A stretch of 64,000 nt of DNA from Magnetospirillum sp. 64-120 (GTDB lineage: Bacteria > Pseudomonadota > Alphaproteobacteria > Rhodospirillales > Magnetospirillaceae). The notes beneath the pieces are model-generated. The model made no database searches and was not told the DNA's origin. It saw only the letters and a list, made by a program, of their open reading frames with translations. The DNA is taken from positions 124,001-188,000 of the forward strand of contig MKVK01000019.1 in NCBI GenBank assembly GCA_001898825.1, read 5' to 3'. Shown here piece after piece: positions 18,353 to 28,360 of this stretch. A program made the translations under genes and the position numbers. Positions within the stretch are counted from its first letter, which is position 1, and every line of letters starts with the position of its first letter.

Positions 18353-20554
18353 ATGGGGGCGACCGACATGCTCGACCAATTGGCACGGCTGGCCGGAATT
18401 GAAGATGGGTGGTGGGATTTCTACGGCCAGTGGCGCGTGGTGCCCGAAAGCACCAAGCGCGCCTTTCTTTCGGCCATGGGCTTCGCCATCGGCACCGACG
18501 CCGAACTGGCGGCGTCCTTGGACGAACTTGACCGCCGTCCGTGGTCGCGCTGGCTGGGGCCGGTGGCGGTGGCCCAGCAGGGCCATGGCATGTGGGTGCC
18601 GCTGACCATCCCGGCCGCCGCCGACAAGGATGTGCTGGACTGGGAAATCACCACCGAGGCCGGGGCGGTGCTGCGCGGCCAGGTGCAGACCGACACCCAG
18701 TCCTGGATCGAGGAACGCTGGCTGGACGGCGCCCTGATCAAGCGCTGGCGGCTGGCCTTGCCCGCCGACCTGCCCATGGGGTATCACCGCCTGAAGCTGC
18801 GCGGTCCCTTGGGCGGCGACGACTGCGTGCTGGCGGTGGCCCCCGAAAAGGCCCATGTGCCCCAAGCGGTGATGCGGGGGCGCGGCGCCTGGGGCATCGC
18901 CACCCAGATTTACGCCCTGCGCGACGACCGCGACTGGGGCGTTGGCACCTATGGCGCCTTGGGCCGGCTGGCGGCGGGGGCGGCGCAGATGGGGGCCGAC
19001 ACCGTCGGCATCAATCCGCTGCATGCGCTGTTTCCCAGCCAGCCACAGAAATTCAGCCCCTATGCGCCGTCGTCGCGGCGTTTCCTGAACGTCGGCTACA
19101 TCGACGTGGAATCCATCCCGGAATTTTCCGAATGCCGTGCGGCCAAGCGGCTTTACGCCTCGCCCGGGTTCCAGGCCAACCTGGCCCGTCTGCGCGCCTA
19201 TCCCATGGTCGAATACGCCGATGTGAACCACCTGCAAGGCCCCATCCTGGAAGAGCTTTACACGTGGTTCCGCGACGAACATCTGGCCGCTGGCGACGAC
19301 CGCGCCCAGGCCTTCCGCGCCTTCCAGGCGGCGGGCGGCGCCAAGGCCCAATTGTTCTGCACCTTCGAGGCGCTGGCGGAAAAGTTCACCCGGGCCGGCA
19401 ATCCCTATTGGCGGCAATGGCCGGACGAGTTCCAGCATCCCGACAGCCCGGCGGTGGCCGAATACGCCGCCACCCACACCGACAAGGTGGAATTTTACTG
19501 GTGGCTGCAATTCGTTGCCGACCAGCAACTGGCCGCCGCCCACAAGGCCGGGCTGGATGCCGGGGCGGGGATCGGCCTGTATCGCGACCTGGGGGTCGGC
19601 ATCGCCGGTGACGGCGCCGACGCCTGGATGGAACAGGACCGACTGGCCTTGGGCGTGTCGGTCGGGGCGCCGCCCGATCCGCTGGCGTTGAAGGGCCAGG
19701 ATTGGGGGCTGGCGCCGTTCAATCCGATTACCCTGCGTGAAGCGGCGTACGAGCCGTTCATCGCGGTGATGCGCTCGAACATGGCCCATGCCGGGGCGCT
19801 GCGTTTGGACCACGCCATGGCGCTGCAGCGGCTTTACTGGGTGCCGCCGGGGGTGGACGCCGACCAAGGCGCCTATGTGCGCTATCCGGTGGACGACCTG
19901 TTCCGGCTGGTGGCGTTGGAATCGGCGCGCAATTCCTGCCTGATCATCGGCGAGGACCTGGGCACCGTGCCCGAAGGCTTCCGCGAACGCATGGATGCCA
20001 TGGCGTTGTTCGCCTATCGGGTCATGGTGTTCGAGAAATCCGGCCCCGACCGTTTCAAGCGGCCCGAGGAATTCCAGGAACAGGCGTTGTCCATCTTCGC
20101 CACCCACGATTTGCCGTCCTTGCGCGGCTGGTGGCTGGAAGTCGACATCGACAGCCGCGAACGTCTGGACCTTTATCCGCGTCCGGGCATGGCGGACGAG
20201 GAACGCGCCGTCCGTGCCGCCGACCGCGCCGCCCTGGTCGCCGCGCTGGTCGAACGGGAAAATCTGGCGGCTGATTTTCCGATAGCCGGAGAGTTGAATG
20301 ACGAGCAGGCTTTGGTTCTTTCAGATTGCGTTCACCGCTATCTGGGGGTGGCCCGGTCACGCTTGACCATGGTGCAGATGGAAGACGTGTTCGGCTTGAA
20401 TTTGCAAATGAATCTGCCGGGCACCGTCGACCAGCATCCCAATTGGCGCCGCCGCTTCGCCGCCGAGGTGCCGACTTTGCTCAGCGATTTCAGGCTTGTG
20501 CGTATCGCTTCCGCCCTGGCCGGCTTGCGTTCGCAGCGCAACGAAACGCCTTGA
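18353..20554 (+). CDS. malQ: 4-alpha-glucanotransferase (amylomaltase)
   Basis: Transfers maltodextrin segments between glucans (GH77), recycling the short chains freed by GlgX and GlgP. The 733-residue protein has the long N-terminal extension of proteobacterial MalQ and the GH77 core SPYAPSSRRFLNVGYIDVES. Catalytic residues: D486 in LRLDHAMALQRLYWVPPG, E534 in IIGEDLGTVPEGF and D586 in FATHDLPSLRGWW. A GGGGGGC site precedes the ATG at 18353; a second ATG at 18368 is possible. It is closely spaced after glgX and ends 61 bp before glgP. Confidence 0.94.
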   Translation: MGATDMLDQLARLAGIEDGWWDFYGQWRVVPESTKRAFLSAMGFAIGTDAELAASLDELDRRPWSRWLGPVAVAQQGHGMWVPLTIPAAADKDVLDWEITTEAGAVLRGQVQTDTQSWIEERWLDGALIKRWRLALPADLPMGYHRLKLRGPLGGDDCVLAVAPEKAHVPQAVMRGRGAWGIATQIYALRDDRDWGVGTYGALGRLAAGAAQMGADTVGINPLHALFPSQPQKFSPYAPSSRRFLNVGYIDVESIPEFSECRAAKRLYASPGFQANLARLRAYPMVEYADVNHLQGPILEELYTWFRDEHLAAGDDRAQAFRAFQAAGGAKAQLFCTFEALAEKFTRAGNPYWRQWPDEFQHPDSPAVAEYAATHTDKVEFYWWLQFVADQQLAAAHKAGLDAGAGIGLYRDLGVGIAGDGADAWMEQDRLALGVSVGAPPDPLALKGQDWGLAPFNPITLREAAYEPFIAVMRSNMAHAGALRLDHAMALQRLYWVPPGVDADQGAYVRYPVDDLFRLVALESARNSCLIIGEDLGTVPEGFRERMDAMALFAYRVMVFEKSGPDRFKRPEEFQEQALSIFATHDLPSLRGWWLEVDIDSRERLDLYPRPGMADEERAVRAADRAALVAALVERENLAADFPIAGELNDEQALVLSDCVHRYLGVARSRLTMVQMEDVFGLNLQMNLPGTVDQHPNWRRRFAAEVPTLLSDFRLVRIASALAGLRSQRNETP

Positions 20555-20615
20555 CTTAGGTCGGCCATCCCGGAGACTTCATGCTTTAGACGGATTCAGT
20601 CTGGAAGGACCCAAT

Positions 20616-23072
20616 ATGCGCCGTGTCGGACCTCCGGTGGTCAAGTTGCTTGATGACGACGTGGAAAGCATCAAGTACGCCATGGCCAGCCACCTGCTGT
20701 ATTCGGTGGGCAAGGAACCCATCAGCGCCACGGCGCGGGACTGGTTCATGGCCGCCGCCTACACCGTGCGCGACCGGGTGTCCGAACATTGGATGCCGAC
20801 GCTGAACCGCTATTACGCCGAAGACAAGAAGCGCGTCTATTACATGTCCATGGAATTCCTGATCGGGCGGACGCTGTCCAACGCCATGATCAACCTGGGC
20901 ATCTACGACACCGTCAAGCAGGCGGTGGGCGAGATGGGCATCGATTTCGACGAAGTGCTGGGCTGGGAAGTGGAAGCCGCCCTGGGAAATGGCGGCTTGG
21001 GCCGTCTGGCCGCCTGTCTTTTGGATAGCATGGCCACCTTGGGGGTGCCGGGCTTCGGCTATGGCATCCGCTACGACTACGGCATGTTCACCCAGCACGT
21101 GGAACACGGCTGGCAGGTGGAAAGCCCGGAAAACTGGCTGCGTTACGGCAATCCGTGGGAATTCGCCCGGCCGGGCGTCATCTATCCAGTCCGCTTCGGC
21201 GGCCGCGTCGTCCATTACAAGGATGTTCTGGGCCATACCCGCGCCCAGTGGATGGACACCGAGGAAGTCATGGCCATGGCCTATGACGTGCCCATTCCCG
21301 GCTATGGCGGCAAGACCGTCAACAACCTGCGCCTGTGGACCGCCAAGTCGACGCGCGAGTTCGACCTGAAATATTTCAATGCCGGCAACTACATCGAAGC
21401 GGTGCGCGACAAGGCGGAATCGGAAACCTTGTCCAAGGTGCTGTACCCGTCGGACCTGACCGACCGCGGCAAGGAACTGCGCTTCAAGCAGGAATATTTC
21501 TTCGTCGCCGCGTCCATCCAGGACATCCTGGCGCGCTTCCGCAAATCCCATTCCGACTGGGACAAGCTGCCGGAAAAAGTGGCCATCCAGTTGAACGACA
21601 CCCATCCGGCCATGGTGGTGGCCGAACTGATGCGGGTGCTGGTGGACGAATACCAGATCGAATGGCACCGCGCCTGGGCGCTGACCCGTGCCACCTGCGC
21701 CTACACCAACCATACTTTGCTGCCGGAAGCGCTGGAAACCTGGCCGGTGGACCTGTTCGCCCGGGTGTTGCCCCGCCATCTGGAAATCGTCTATCAGCTG
21801 AACCACGAATTCCTGCAGGAAGTCCGCCATCGCCATCCCGGCGACAACGACCTGCTGCGCCGCGTCTCGGTGGTGGGCGAGGATGGCGAGCGTCGAGTGC
21901 GCATGGGCCATCTGGCGGTGATCGGCAGCCACAAAGTCAACGGCGTCGCCGCCATCCATACCGGCTTGATGAAGTCCACCATCTTTTCCGATTTCGACCA
22001 TCTCAGCCCGGGCAAGATCAACAACAAGACCAACGGGGTGACACCCCGGCGCTGGCTTTTGTTGTCCAATCCCGGCCTGTCGGCCCTGATCAGCGGCAAG
22101 ATCGGCGACCAATGGGTGACCCATCTGGACCAGTTGAAAAAGCTGGAACCCTTTGCCGAGGACGCGGCGTTCCGGGCCGAATTCGCCGCCGTCAAGCGGG
22201 CCAACAAGCAGCGTCTGGCCGAGGTGATCTCGGTGCGTCTGGGCGTCGACATCAATCCCGATTCGCTGTTCGACGTCCAGATCAAGCGCATCCACGAATA
22301 CAAGCGCCAGCTTTTGAACGTGCTGCAGGTGGTGGCGCGTTATTCGCGCATCCGCTCCAATCCGTTGCTGGACGTGGTGCCGCGCACCGTCATCATCGGC
22401 GGCAAGGCGGCGCCGGGCTATCTGATGGCCAAGCTGATCATCAAGCTGATCAACGACGTGGCCGACGTGGTCAACAACGACCCGTTGGTGGCCGACAAGC
22501 TGAAGGTGGTGTTCGTCCCCAATTACAACGTTTCCACCGCCGAACTGGTGATGCCGGCGGCCGACCTGTCGGAACAGATTTCCACCGCCGGCACCGAGGC
22601 GTCGGGCACCGGCAACATGAAGATGAGCATGAACGGGGCCTTGACCATCGGCACCTGGGACGGCGCCAACGTGGAAATCTGCGAGGAAGTGGGCGAGGAA
22701 AACATGTTCCTGTTCGGCCTGACCGCCCAGGAAGTGGCCCGTACCCGCCATGACGGCTATGACCCCAAGCCGGCCATCGCCGCCAACGCCGAACTGAAGA
22801 AAGCCATCGACCTGATCGCTTCGGGCTATTTCTCGCCCGACGATCCGGCCCGGTTCGCCCCCGTCGTCGACATTTTGACCCATGCCGACCATTACCTGCT
22901 GACCGCCGACTTCGCATCCTACATGGCGGCCCAGGACAAGGTGGACGAACTTTACCGCGACCAATCGGAATGGAGCCGCAAATCCATCCTGAACGTCGCC
23001 CGCATGGGCAAGTTCTCGTCGGATCGCACGGTGTCCGAATACGCCCGCGACATCTGGGGGGTGCCGGTCTGA
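20616..23072 (+). CDS. glgP: Glycogen phosphorylase
   Basis: Releases glucose-1-phosphate from glycogen chain ends with pyridoxal phosphate. The 818-residue protein is full length. The cofactor lysine is K669 in EASGTGNMKMSMNGAL, followed by GTWDGANVEI; also visible are AALGNGGLGRLAACLLDSMA and QIKRIHEYKRQLLN. The start at 20616 has GGAAGGAC upstream; the frame is open further back to 20496, but that part lies inside malQ. It is the last enzyme of the glgB-glgX-malQ-glgP block, so this block covers branching and breakdown but not synthesis. Confidence 0.96.
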   Translation: MRRVGPPVVKLLDDDVESIKYAMASHLLYSVGKEPISATARDWFMAAAYTVRDRVSEHWMPTLNRYYAEDKKRVYYMSMEFLIGRTLSNAMINLGIYDTVKQAVGEMGIDFDEVLGWEVEAALGNGGLGRLAACLLDSMATLGVPGFGYGIRYDYGMFTQHVEHGWQVESPENWLRYGNPWEFARPGVIYPVRFGGRVVHYKDVLGHTRAQWMDTEEVMAMAYDVPIPGYGGKTVNNLRLWTAKSTREFDLKYFNAGNYIEAVRDKAESETLSKVLYPSDLTDRGKELRFKQEYFFVAASIQDILARFRKSHSDWDKLPEKVAIQLNDTHPAMVVAELMRVLVDEYQIEWHRAWALTRATCAYTNHTLLPEALETWPVDLFARVLPRHLEIVYQLNHEFLQEVRHRHPGDNDLLRRVSVVGEDGERRVRMGHLAVIGSHKVNGVAAIHTGLMKSTIFSDFDHLSPGKINNKTNGVTPRRWLLLSNPGLSALISGKIGDQWVTHLDQLKKLEPFAEDAAFRAEFAAVKRANKQRLAEVISVRLGVDINPDSLFDVQIKRIHEYKRQLLNVLQVVARYSRIRSNPLLDVVPRTVIIGGKAAPGYLMAKLIIKLINDVADVVNNDPLVADKLKVVFVPNYNVSTAELVMPAADLSEQISTAGTEASGTGNMKMSMNGALTIGTWDGANVEICEEVGEENMFLFGLTAQEVARTRHDGYDPKPAIAANAELKKAIDLIASGYFSPDDPARFAPVVDILTHADHYLLTADFASYMAAQDKVDELYRDQSEWSRKSILNVARMGKFSSDRTVSEYARDIWGVPV

Positions 23073-23197
23073 TTATGCCTTGGGCTTAAGGTCTCTGCCT
23101 TAGGTCCAAAGGCAAAGGTATCTGTCATCAAAGAGTCTGTTGCAGTGCAGCATATTGCGGCGCATCATTTCCTGGCAACCAACCAGGAGGTATGGTC

Positions 23198-23377
23198 ATG
23201 ATCCAGCTTTTGAGCGACATGCGCCGCCTTTCCGAACTGCTTGAAGACGAATGCGCCGGCCGTCCCTTCGACCGCCACCAAGCGCATTCCATCGCCGCCC
23301 AACTGGCCGAGGCCTGCCCGGAAATGGGCCAGACCATGCGCCGCATCAGCGAACGCATGCGCGGCGAGATGCGTTGA
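23198..23377 (+). CDS. Small helical hypothetical protein
   Basis: A 59-residue soluble, mostly helical protein (MIQLLSDMRRLSELLEDE...), rich in Arg and Glu and with two cysteines. The family is not recognised. A perfect AGGAGG lies seven bases before the ATG at 23198; the in-frame ATG at 23192 is too close to it to be used. It stands 125 bp after glgP and ends just before a strong terminator, so it could be cotranscribed with glgP or have its own promoter. Confidence 0.6.
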   Translation: MIQLLSDMRRLSELLEDECAGRPFDRHQAHSIAAQLAEACPEMGQTMRRISERMRGEMR

Positions 23378-23397
23378 TCCGTTTCGTTTTTCCCACG

Positions 23398-23434
23398 AAA
23401 AACGCCACCGAAGTCGCCTTCGGTGGCGTTTGTG
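23398..23434. terminator. Bidirectional Rho-independent terminator
   Basis: A perfect 13-base stem (AACGCCACCGAAG / CTTCGGTGGCGTT) with a four-base loop, an A-run on the left and a T-rich tail on the right. It serves both the small plus-strand gene ending at 23377 and the convergent lipoprotein gene ending at 23448. Confidence 0.9.
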
Positions 23435-23447
23435 TTTGGACGGGGCG

Positions 23448-23825
23448 TCAGCGCACCGGCAAGGGGGCCGGGACGAAGCCGATCAGGCGGTCGTTGCCCT
23501 GGTTGTAGGGCTGGGCATAGCAACTGGGCTTGGCCAGCGACGCATAGCAATAGACCTGCTGGCGCGGCGGCGGCGGGCCTGGCCAATCGACGCACCACAC
23601 GCCTTCGCGCTGGGCGCGGATGGTGGAACAATCCTTGCCGGTGATCCAGGTGGCTAGGTGGTCGCCCATGGTCTTCTTGGTGTTGATGACGCTTAAGACT
23701 TCCAGGTTCAGGAACAGATTGGCGTCGCCGACGCGGGCGACTTCGGTCTCGATGCCATCGCGGCCGACAAAGGCGCAGCCGCTCAGCAGCAGAATTCCTG
23801 CCAGGGGGGCAAGGTGCCTGATCAT
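23448..23825 (-). CDS. Putative lipoprotein, unknown
   Basis: A 125-residue protein with a lipoprotein signal: MIRHLAPLAGILLLSGC, lipobox LSGC with the acylated Cys at residue 17. The mature part has further cysteines (KDCST, VWCVDWPG, YCYASLAKPSCYAQ), a Pro-rich linker PGPPPPRQQ, and no family I recognise. It is probably anchored to a periplasm-facing membrane leaflet. It converges on the terminator at 23398 and diverges from the thioredoxin-fold gene at 23936 across about 110 bp. Confidence 0.7.
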   Translation of the reverse strand: MIRHLAPLAGILLLSGCAFVGRDGIETEVARVGDANLFLNLEVLSVINTKKTMGDHLATWITGKDCSTIRAQREGVWCVDWPGPPPPRQQVYCYASLAKPSCYAQPYNQGNDRLIGFVPAPLPVR

Positions 23826-23935
23826 CTTCTATGACCCCTTCCAACGATTCGCTATAGTGTCGGCCCGGCGGGCAGTCGCGGTCAACGCTATACTAGCCGC
23901 CGGCATTTCAAAAAAGACTTAACGGAGCGGCGAAC

Positions 23936-24490
23936 ATGGCGGTGGAAACGCCTCTTTGTGATTTCGGCAGGCCTGCCCCTGATTTCGACCTGCCCGGCAT
24001 CGACGGGCGGAACTGGTCGCTACGGCAGGTGCGCGGCCCCAAGGGCACCCTGGTCATGTTCATCTGCAACCACTGCCCCTATGTGCAGGCGGTGGTCGAC
24101 CGTCTGGTGCGGGACTGCGCCCAGTTGCAGGAACTGGGCATCGGCGTCGCCGCCGTCATGTCCAACGACGTGGTCGCCTATCCCGAGGATTCGTTGGATA
24201 ACATGAAACTGTTCGCCGCCCGGCACGGCTTCACCTTTCCCTATCTGTACGACGAAAGCCAGGCCGTGGCCCGGGCTTATGACGCGGTGTGCACGCCGGA
24301 CTTTTTCGGCTTCGACGCCGGTCTGGGGCTGCAATATCGCGGCCGCCTGGATGCCTCACGCAAGCAGGCGGGGCCGGCGGATGCCCGACGCGAGTTGTTC
24401 GAGGCCATGGAGCAGGTGGCGAAAACCGGTCGCGGACCGGTCGAACAGACGGCCAGCATGGGCTGTTCCATCAAATGGCGGACGGATTAA
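23936..24490 (+). CDS. Thioredoxin-fold (AhpC/TSA-like) protein
   Basis: A 184-residue soluble protein of the thioredoxin/peroxiredoxin superfamily. GRPAPDFDLPGIDG is the usual AhpC/TSA opening; the active site is C44-N-H-C47 in MFICNHCPYVQAVVDRL, and AVMSNDVVAYPEDSLDNM and FPYLYDESQAVARAYDAVCTP complete the fold. The CxxC arrangement and the C-terminal PVEQTASMGCSIKW are typical of the 'thioredoxin family protein' group, whose physiological role is not established; peroxide or disulfide reduction is likely. No signal peptide, so cytosolic. Confidence 0.82.
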   Translation: MAVETPLCDFGRPAPDFDLPGIDGRNWSLRQVRGPKGTLVMFICNHCPYVQAVVDRLVRDCAQLQELGIGVAAVMSNDVVAYPEDSLDNMKLFAARHGFTFPYLYDESQAVARAYDAVCTPDFFGFDAGLGLQYRGRLDASRKQAGPADARRELFEAMEQVAKTGRGPVEQTASMGCSIKWRTD

Positions 24491-24570
24491 GGCCGCCGGA
24501 CTCACGGCGTGTTTGCCTCTTGCTCGCAAGCACACTATGTTGACGCCGATCGAATTCCGGAGATGATCCC

Positions 24571-25254
24571 GTGACCAATCCCCATGACGATGCCGCCACC
24601 GCCCTGCTGATCCGCGAGGTCGACGATGATCTGCGGCAAGAAAACATGCAGAAGCTGTGGAAGAAGTACGGCGGCCTGATGGTCGGCGGCGCGGTCGCCA
24701 TCGTTCTTGCCGTGGCCGGTGTCCAGGGGTGGCAGGTCTATCAGCGCAATCAGGCCCAGGAATCCTCGCAGCGTTTCGTCCAGGCGGTGCAACTGCTGGA
24801 CAAGGGCGACACCGCCAAGGGCGTCGACGCCCTGCAGGCCCTGTCGGTCACCGGCAATGTGGGGTATCGCCTGTTGGCCGACATGAAGCTGGCCCAGGTC
24901 AAGATCAAGGATGGCGACAACGCCGCCGCCATCGCCCTTTACGACAAGGTGGCCGGCGACAGCAGCATCGACGGCGTCTATCGCGATCTGGCGTCGATCA
25001 AGTCCGCTTACCTGAAGCTGACCGTCGGCGACGTTGCCGGCGTCGAGGCCCGCATGGCGCCGTTGGCCGTCGAATCCAATCCGTGGCGCCATTCGGCCCG
25101 CGAAGTTCTGGCTTTGCTGGCCTTGAAGGCCGGCGACACCGCCAAGGCCCAGGAATGGCTGCGCAAGGTGGCCGACGACGTGGCGGCGCCGACCGCCATT
25201 CGCGGCCGTGCCGCCGAATTGCTGGCGGCTTTGGAAAACGGCGCCAAGGGTTGA
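24571..25254 (+). CDS. YfgM-like membrane-anchored TPR protein
   Basis: A 227-residue inner-membrane protein with a cytosolic N-terminus, one membrane segment at about residues 35-53 (GLMVGGAVAIVLAVAGVQGW) and a periplasmic TPR-like domain beginning QVYQRNQAQESSQRFVQAVQ. This matches the YfgM/TPR_21 family, which works with the Sec translocon and periplasmic chaperones. The start is GTG at 24571 behind CGGAG. It heads the operon with bamB and der, the same order (yfgM-bamB-der) found in many proteobacteria, which strongly supports the call. Confidence 0.86.
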   Translation: MTNPHDDAATALLIREVDDDLRQENMQKLWKKYGGLMVGGAVAIVLAVAGVQGWQVYQRNQAQESSQRFVQAVQLLDKGDTAKGVDALQALSVTGNVGYRLLADMKLAQVKIKDGDNAAAIALYDKVAGDSSIDGVYRDLASIKSAYLKLTVGDVAGVEARMAPLAVESNPWRHSAREVLALLALKAGDTAKAQEWLRKVADDVAAPTAIRGRAAELLAALENGAKG

Positions 25255-25268
25255 GCGGGGGAGTGGGC

Positions 25269-26585
25269 ATGAACATTCGTCTGGTGTGGGTGGTGGTTGC
25301 CGCCTTGGGGCTTTCCGCCTGTTCCGACTGGCTGGGTGAAAAGGAAGCGCCGCCGCTGCCGGGCAAGCGCATTTCTGTGTTGTCGGGTGAACACGCGCTG
25401 TCCCCCGAAGTCAGCGGCGAGCAGGCCGGCATCAAGCTGCCGCCGCCGGAACCCAACGACGACTGGCCGCAGGCCGGCGGCTATTCCAACCATGCCATGC
25501 ATCACATGGAAGTGGGCGGCCACCTGCAACGCGTGTGGCGTTCCTCCATCGGTGAAGGGTCCAGCAAGCGGGCCAAGCTGCTGGCCCAGCCCATCGTCGC
25601 CGAAGGCCGTGTCTTCACCCTGGATTCCGCCGCCGAGGTTCGGGCCTTCGACGCCCGGACCGGTGCCAAGATCTGGGCGGTCGATATCACCCCCAAGGGC
25701 GAGGACGACACCTTCTCGGGTGGCGGCTTGGCCTATGAGGACGGACAGCTGTTCATTTCCACCGGCTTCGCCCAGGTGGTGTCGTTGAATGCCGCCAACG
25801 GTCAGGTACTGTGGCGTCAGACCCTGTCTGGCCCCATGCGCGGCGCGCCGACCGTGCGCGCCGGACGCGTCTTCGTCATCACCGTGGACAACCAGACCCA
25901 CGCCTTGGCCGCCGAGGACGGCGCCGTGCTGTGGACCCATCAGGGTATTTCGGAAGTCGCCAGCCTGTTGGGCGGCACCAGCCCGGCGGTGGACGGCAAC
26001 GTGGTGGTGGTGCCCTATTCCTCGGGCGAACTGTTCGCGTTGCGCATCGACAACGGGTCGGTGCTGTGGCAGGAACAATTGGCCACGTTGCGCCGTACCG
26101 AAGGCGCCGCGTCGCTGACCGACATCCGGGCGCGGCCGATCATCGACCGTGGGCGGGTCTACGCCATCGGCCATGCCGACTTCCTGCTGGCCGTCGACCT
26201 GCGCAGCGGTCGTCGCCTGTGGGAACGCGAGATCGGCGGCATCCAAAGCCCGTGGGTGGGTGGGGACTACCTGTTCCTGGTCGACAACAACAATGAAGCC
26301 ATGGCGTTGGACGCCAAGACCGGCAAGATCATCTGGGTCACCCAGTTGCAGGTCTGGGAGGACGAGGAAGACCGCACCGGCCGCATCGTCTGGTCCGGTC
26401 CCATCCTGGCTTCTGACCGTCTGATCGTGGCGTCGTCCCATGGTCGTCTGGTATCCTTGTCGCCTTATACCGGCGACGTGCTGGGTACGGAAAAGGCGTC
26501 CGACGGGGTCAGCATCGCTCCGGCCGTGGCCCAAGGGGCGGTCTATTTCCTGACCGACGACGCAGAATTGGTGGCGTATCGCTAA
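25269..26585 (+). CDS. bamB: Outer-membrane assembly lipoprotein BamB
   Basis: Subunit of the BAM complex that inserts beta-barrel proteins into the outer membrane. The 438-residue precursor has a lipoprotein signal ([11 protein letters not shown], acylated Cys at residue 18) and an eight-bladed PQQ-type propeller with repeated units such as [53 protein letters not shown] and [17 protein letters not shown]. It is somewhat longer than the enteric protein (about 390), as usual in alphaproteobacteria. It lies 14 bp after the yfgM-like gene and one base before der. Confidence 0.93.
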   Translation: MNIRLVWVVVAALGLSACSDWLGEKEAPPLPGKRISVLSGEHALSPEVSGEQAGIKLPPPEPNDDWPQAGGYSNHAMHHMEVGGHLQRVWRSSIGEGSSKRAKLLAQPIVAEGRVFTLDSAAEVRAFDARTGAKIWAVDITPKGEDDTFSGGGLAYEDGQLFISTGFAQVVSLNAANGQVLWRQTLSGPMRGAPTVRAGRVFVITVDNQTHALAAEDGAVLWTHQGISEVASLLGGTSPAVDGNVVVVPYSSGELFALRIDNGSVLWQEQLATLRRTEGAASLTDIRARPIIDRGRVYAIGHADFLLAVDLRSGRRLWEREIGGIQSPWVGGDYLFLVDNNNEAMALDAKTGKIIWVTQLQVWEDEEDRTGRIVWSGPILASDRLIVASSHGRLVSLSPYTGDVLGTEKASDGVSIAPAVAQGAVYFLTDDAELVAYR

Positions 26586-26586
26586 T

Positions 26587-27996
26587 ATGACTTTCACTGT
26601 TGCCATCGTCGGACGCCCCAATGTGGGCAAGTCCACGCTTTTCAACCGCCTGGCCGGTCGCCGGCTGGCCATCGTCCACGACATGCCGGGTGTCACCCGC
26701 GACCGCCGCGAGGCGGCGGCCACGCTGCTGGGCATGGAATTCCGCGTCATCGACACCGCCGGTTTCGAGGACGCCAATGACGGTTCCATCGAAGCCCGCA
26801 TGCGGCGCCAGACCGACACCGCGGTGGCGGAAGCCGACGTGGTCTTGATGCTGATCGATTCCCGCGCCGGGGTGACGCCGCTGGATGCCCATTTCGCCGA
26901 TTACCTGCGCAAGCAGAAAACCCCGGTGATCCTGGTGGCCAATAAATGCGAGGGCAAGGCCGGCACCCCGGGAATGTACGAATCCTACAGCCTGGGGCTG
27001 GGCGAGCCGGTGCCGTTCTCGGCCGAACATGGCGAAGGTCTGGCCGAACTGTTCGACGCGCTGATGCCTTATGCCAAGGCCGCCGGTGCGTTGGACGACG
27101 AGGAAGAGGAAGACGATTTCTTCGAGGAACCCGCCTTGGGGGACGACGAGGAAATCGAGACCGAAGACCGCCCCGAACGGCCGCTGCAACTGGTCATCGT
27201 CGGCCGCCCCAACGTGGGCAAGTCCACCCTGGTCAACCGCCTGCTGGGTGAAGACCGCATGTTGACCGGTCCGGAAGCCGGCCTGACCCGCGACGCCATC
27301 TCGGTGGAATGGGAACATAACGGCCGCCGTGTGCGGCTGGTGGACACCGCCGGCTTGCGCAGGCGGGCCAATATCGACGACCCGGTGGAAAAGCTGTCGG
27401 CGTCCAACACCTTGGAAGCCATCCGCATGGCCGAGGTGGTGGTGCTGGTGATGGAAGCCGGCGCCATCTTGGACAAGCAGGACCTGACCATCGCCCGCAT
27501 GGTGGTGGAAGAAGGCCGCTCGTTGGTTCTGGCCATCAACAAATGGGACGTGGTCGATAAGCCGCAAGAATCCTTGCAGCGTCTGTCCGACCGCCTGGAA
27601 ACATCCATGCCCATGGTCCGCGGCCTGCCCACCGTGACCATCAGCGCGTTGACCGGGCGCGGCGTCGACAAGATGCTGGACGCGGTGCTCGCGGTTCACA
27701 AGACCTGGAACAAGCGCATTTCCACCTCGCGGCTGAACCGCTGGCTGGAAGACGTGCTGGCCCACCATCCGCCGCCGGCCATGCCGGGCGGGCGGCGTCT
27801 GAAGATCCGCTACATGACGCAGACCAAGGCGCGGCCGCCGACCTTCATCATCTTCGCCTCGAAGCCCGAGGAATTGCCGGAAAGCTATAGCCGCTATCTG
27901 GTCAACGGCCTGCGCGAGGCTTTCGACCTGCCGGGCGTGCCGATCCGTCTTTACGTGCGCGGCGGCCGGAACCCTTACGCCAACAAGAAGGGCTGA
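26587..27996 (+). CDS. der: Ribosome-assembly GTPase Der (EngA)
   Basis: An essential GTPase for 50S subunit maturation. The 469-residue protein shows the unique tandem G-domain layout: first P-loop [12 protein letters not shown] at about residues 8-19 with NKCEG, an acidic linker ([20 protein letters not shown]), then a second P-loop [12 protein letters not shown] near residue 206 with [13 protein letters not shown] and NKWD, and the C-terminal KH-like domain ending NPYANKKG. It starts one base after the bamB stop, so translation is coupled. Confidence 0.96.
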   Translation: MTFTVAIVGRPNVGKSTLFNRLAGRRLAIVHDMPGVTRDRREAAATLLGMEFRVIDTAGFEDANDGSIEARMRRQTDTAVAEADVVLMLIDSRAGVTPLDAHFADYLRKQKTPVILVANKCEGKAGTPGMYESYSLGLGEPVPFSAEHGEGLAELFDALMPYAKAAGALDDEEEEDDFFEEPALGDDEEIETEDRPERPLQLVIVGRPNVGKSTLVNRLLGEDRMLTGPEAGLTRDAISVEWEHNGRRVRLVDTAGLRRRANIDDPVEKLSASNTLEAIRMAEVVVLVMEAGAILDKQDLTIARMVVEEGRSLVLAINKWDVVDKPQESLQRLSDRLETSMPMVRGLPTVTISALTGRGVDKMLDAVLAVHKTWNKRISTSRLNRWLEDVLAHHPPPAMPGGRRLKIRYMTQTKARPPTFIIFASKPEELPESYSRYLVNGLREAFDLPGVPIRLYVRGGRNPYANKKG

Positions 27997-27998
27997 TC

Positions 27999-28349
27999 TT
28001 GGCCCAGCCGGACGCCGTTCGCGTGCCCATGCTGTTGCGTTGGCCGGCCTTGCTGGTCACCTTCGGGCTGACCTTGGTCACCAACAGCGGCGGCAGCATC
28101 GGCCTGTTCGGCCTGTTGTTCGCCTATGATCGGCTCAGCGGGGTGCTGATGCCGACCATGATCGCGGTCGGCGCTTTCGATCTTTTGTTGTTTTTCCCGG
28201 GGGTAGTCGCCTTGTTCCTGTGCCGCCGCCCCGGCGCCCGCCGCTTCGTGCTGGTCATGCAATGGCTGCAGCTGGCGACCGGCGGGGTGTTCTGGGCTTT
28301 GTGGTTCGTTGCCGACGCCGTGTGCGGCCTGTCGTTCACCTGCGTTTGA
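27999..28349 (+). CDS. Small membrane protein, unknown
   Basis: About 116 residues if translation begins at the TTG at 27999, two bases after the der stop; ATG at 28029 (MLLRWPALLV) would give 106. Three hydrophobic segments are visible (PALLVTFGLTLVTNSGGSIG, VGAFDLLLFFPGVVALFL, LQLATGGVFWALWFVADAV). No family recognised. It is the last gene of the yfgM-bamB-der string and converges on the DUF155 gene with an 11 bp gap. Confidence 0.6.
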   Translation: MAQPDAVRVPMLLRWPALLVTFGLTLVTNSGGSIGLFGLLFAYDRLSGVLMPTMIAVGAFDLLLFFPGVVALFLCRRPGARRFVLVMQWLQLATGGVFWALWFVADAVCGLSFTCV

Positions 28350-28360
28350 AAAGCGGCCGC

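Noticed and set aside
17663-20107. An 814-codon antisense frame over glgX and malQ
   Set aside because: Spans two well-supported genes on the opposite strand and shows the usual His/Gln/Gly-rich antisense composition.
20586-22964. A 792-codon antisense frame over glgP
   Set aside because: Shadow of the strongly conserved glgP frame; no ribosome site, no domains.
23110-23130. TGCCTT/AAGGCA hairpin after glgP as a terminator
   Set aside because: The stem is only six bases and has no T-run, so it does not qualify as a Rho-independent terminator.
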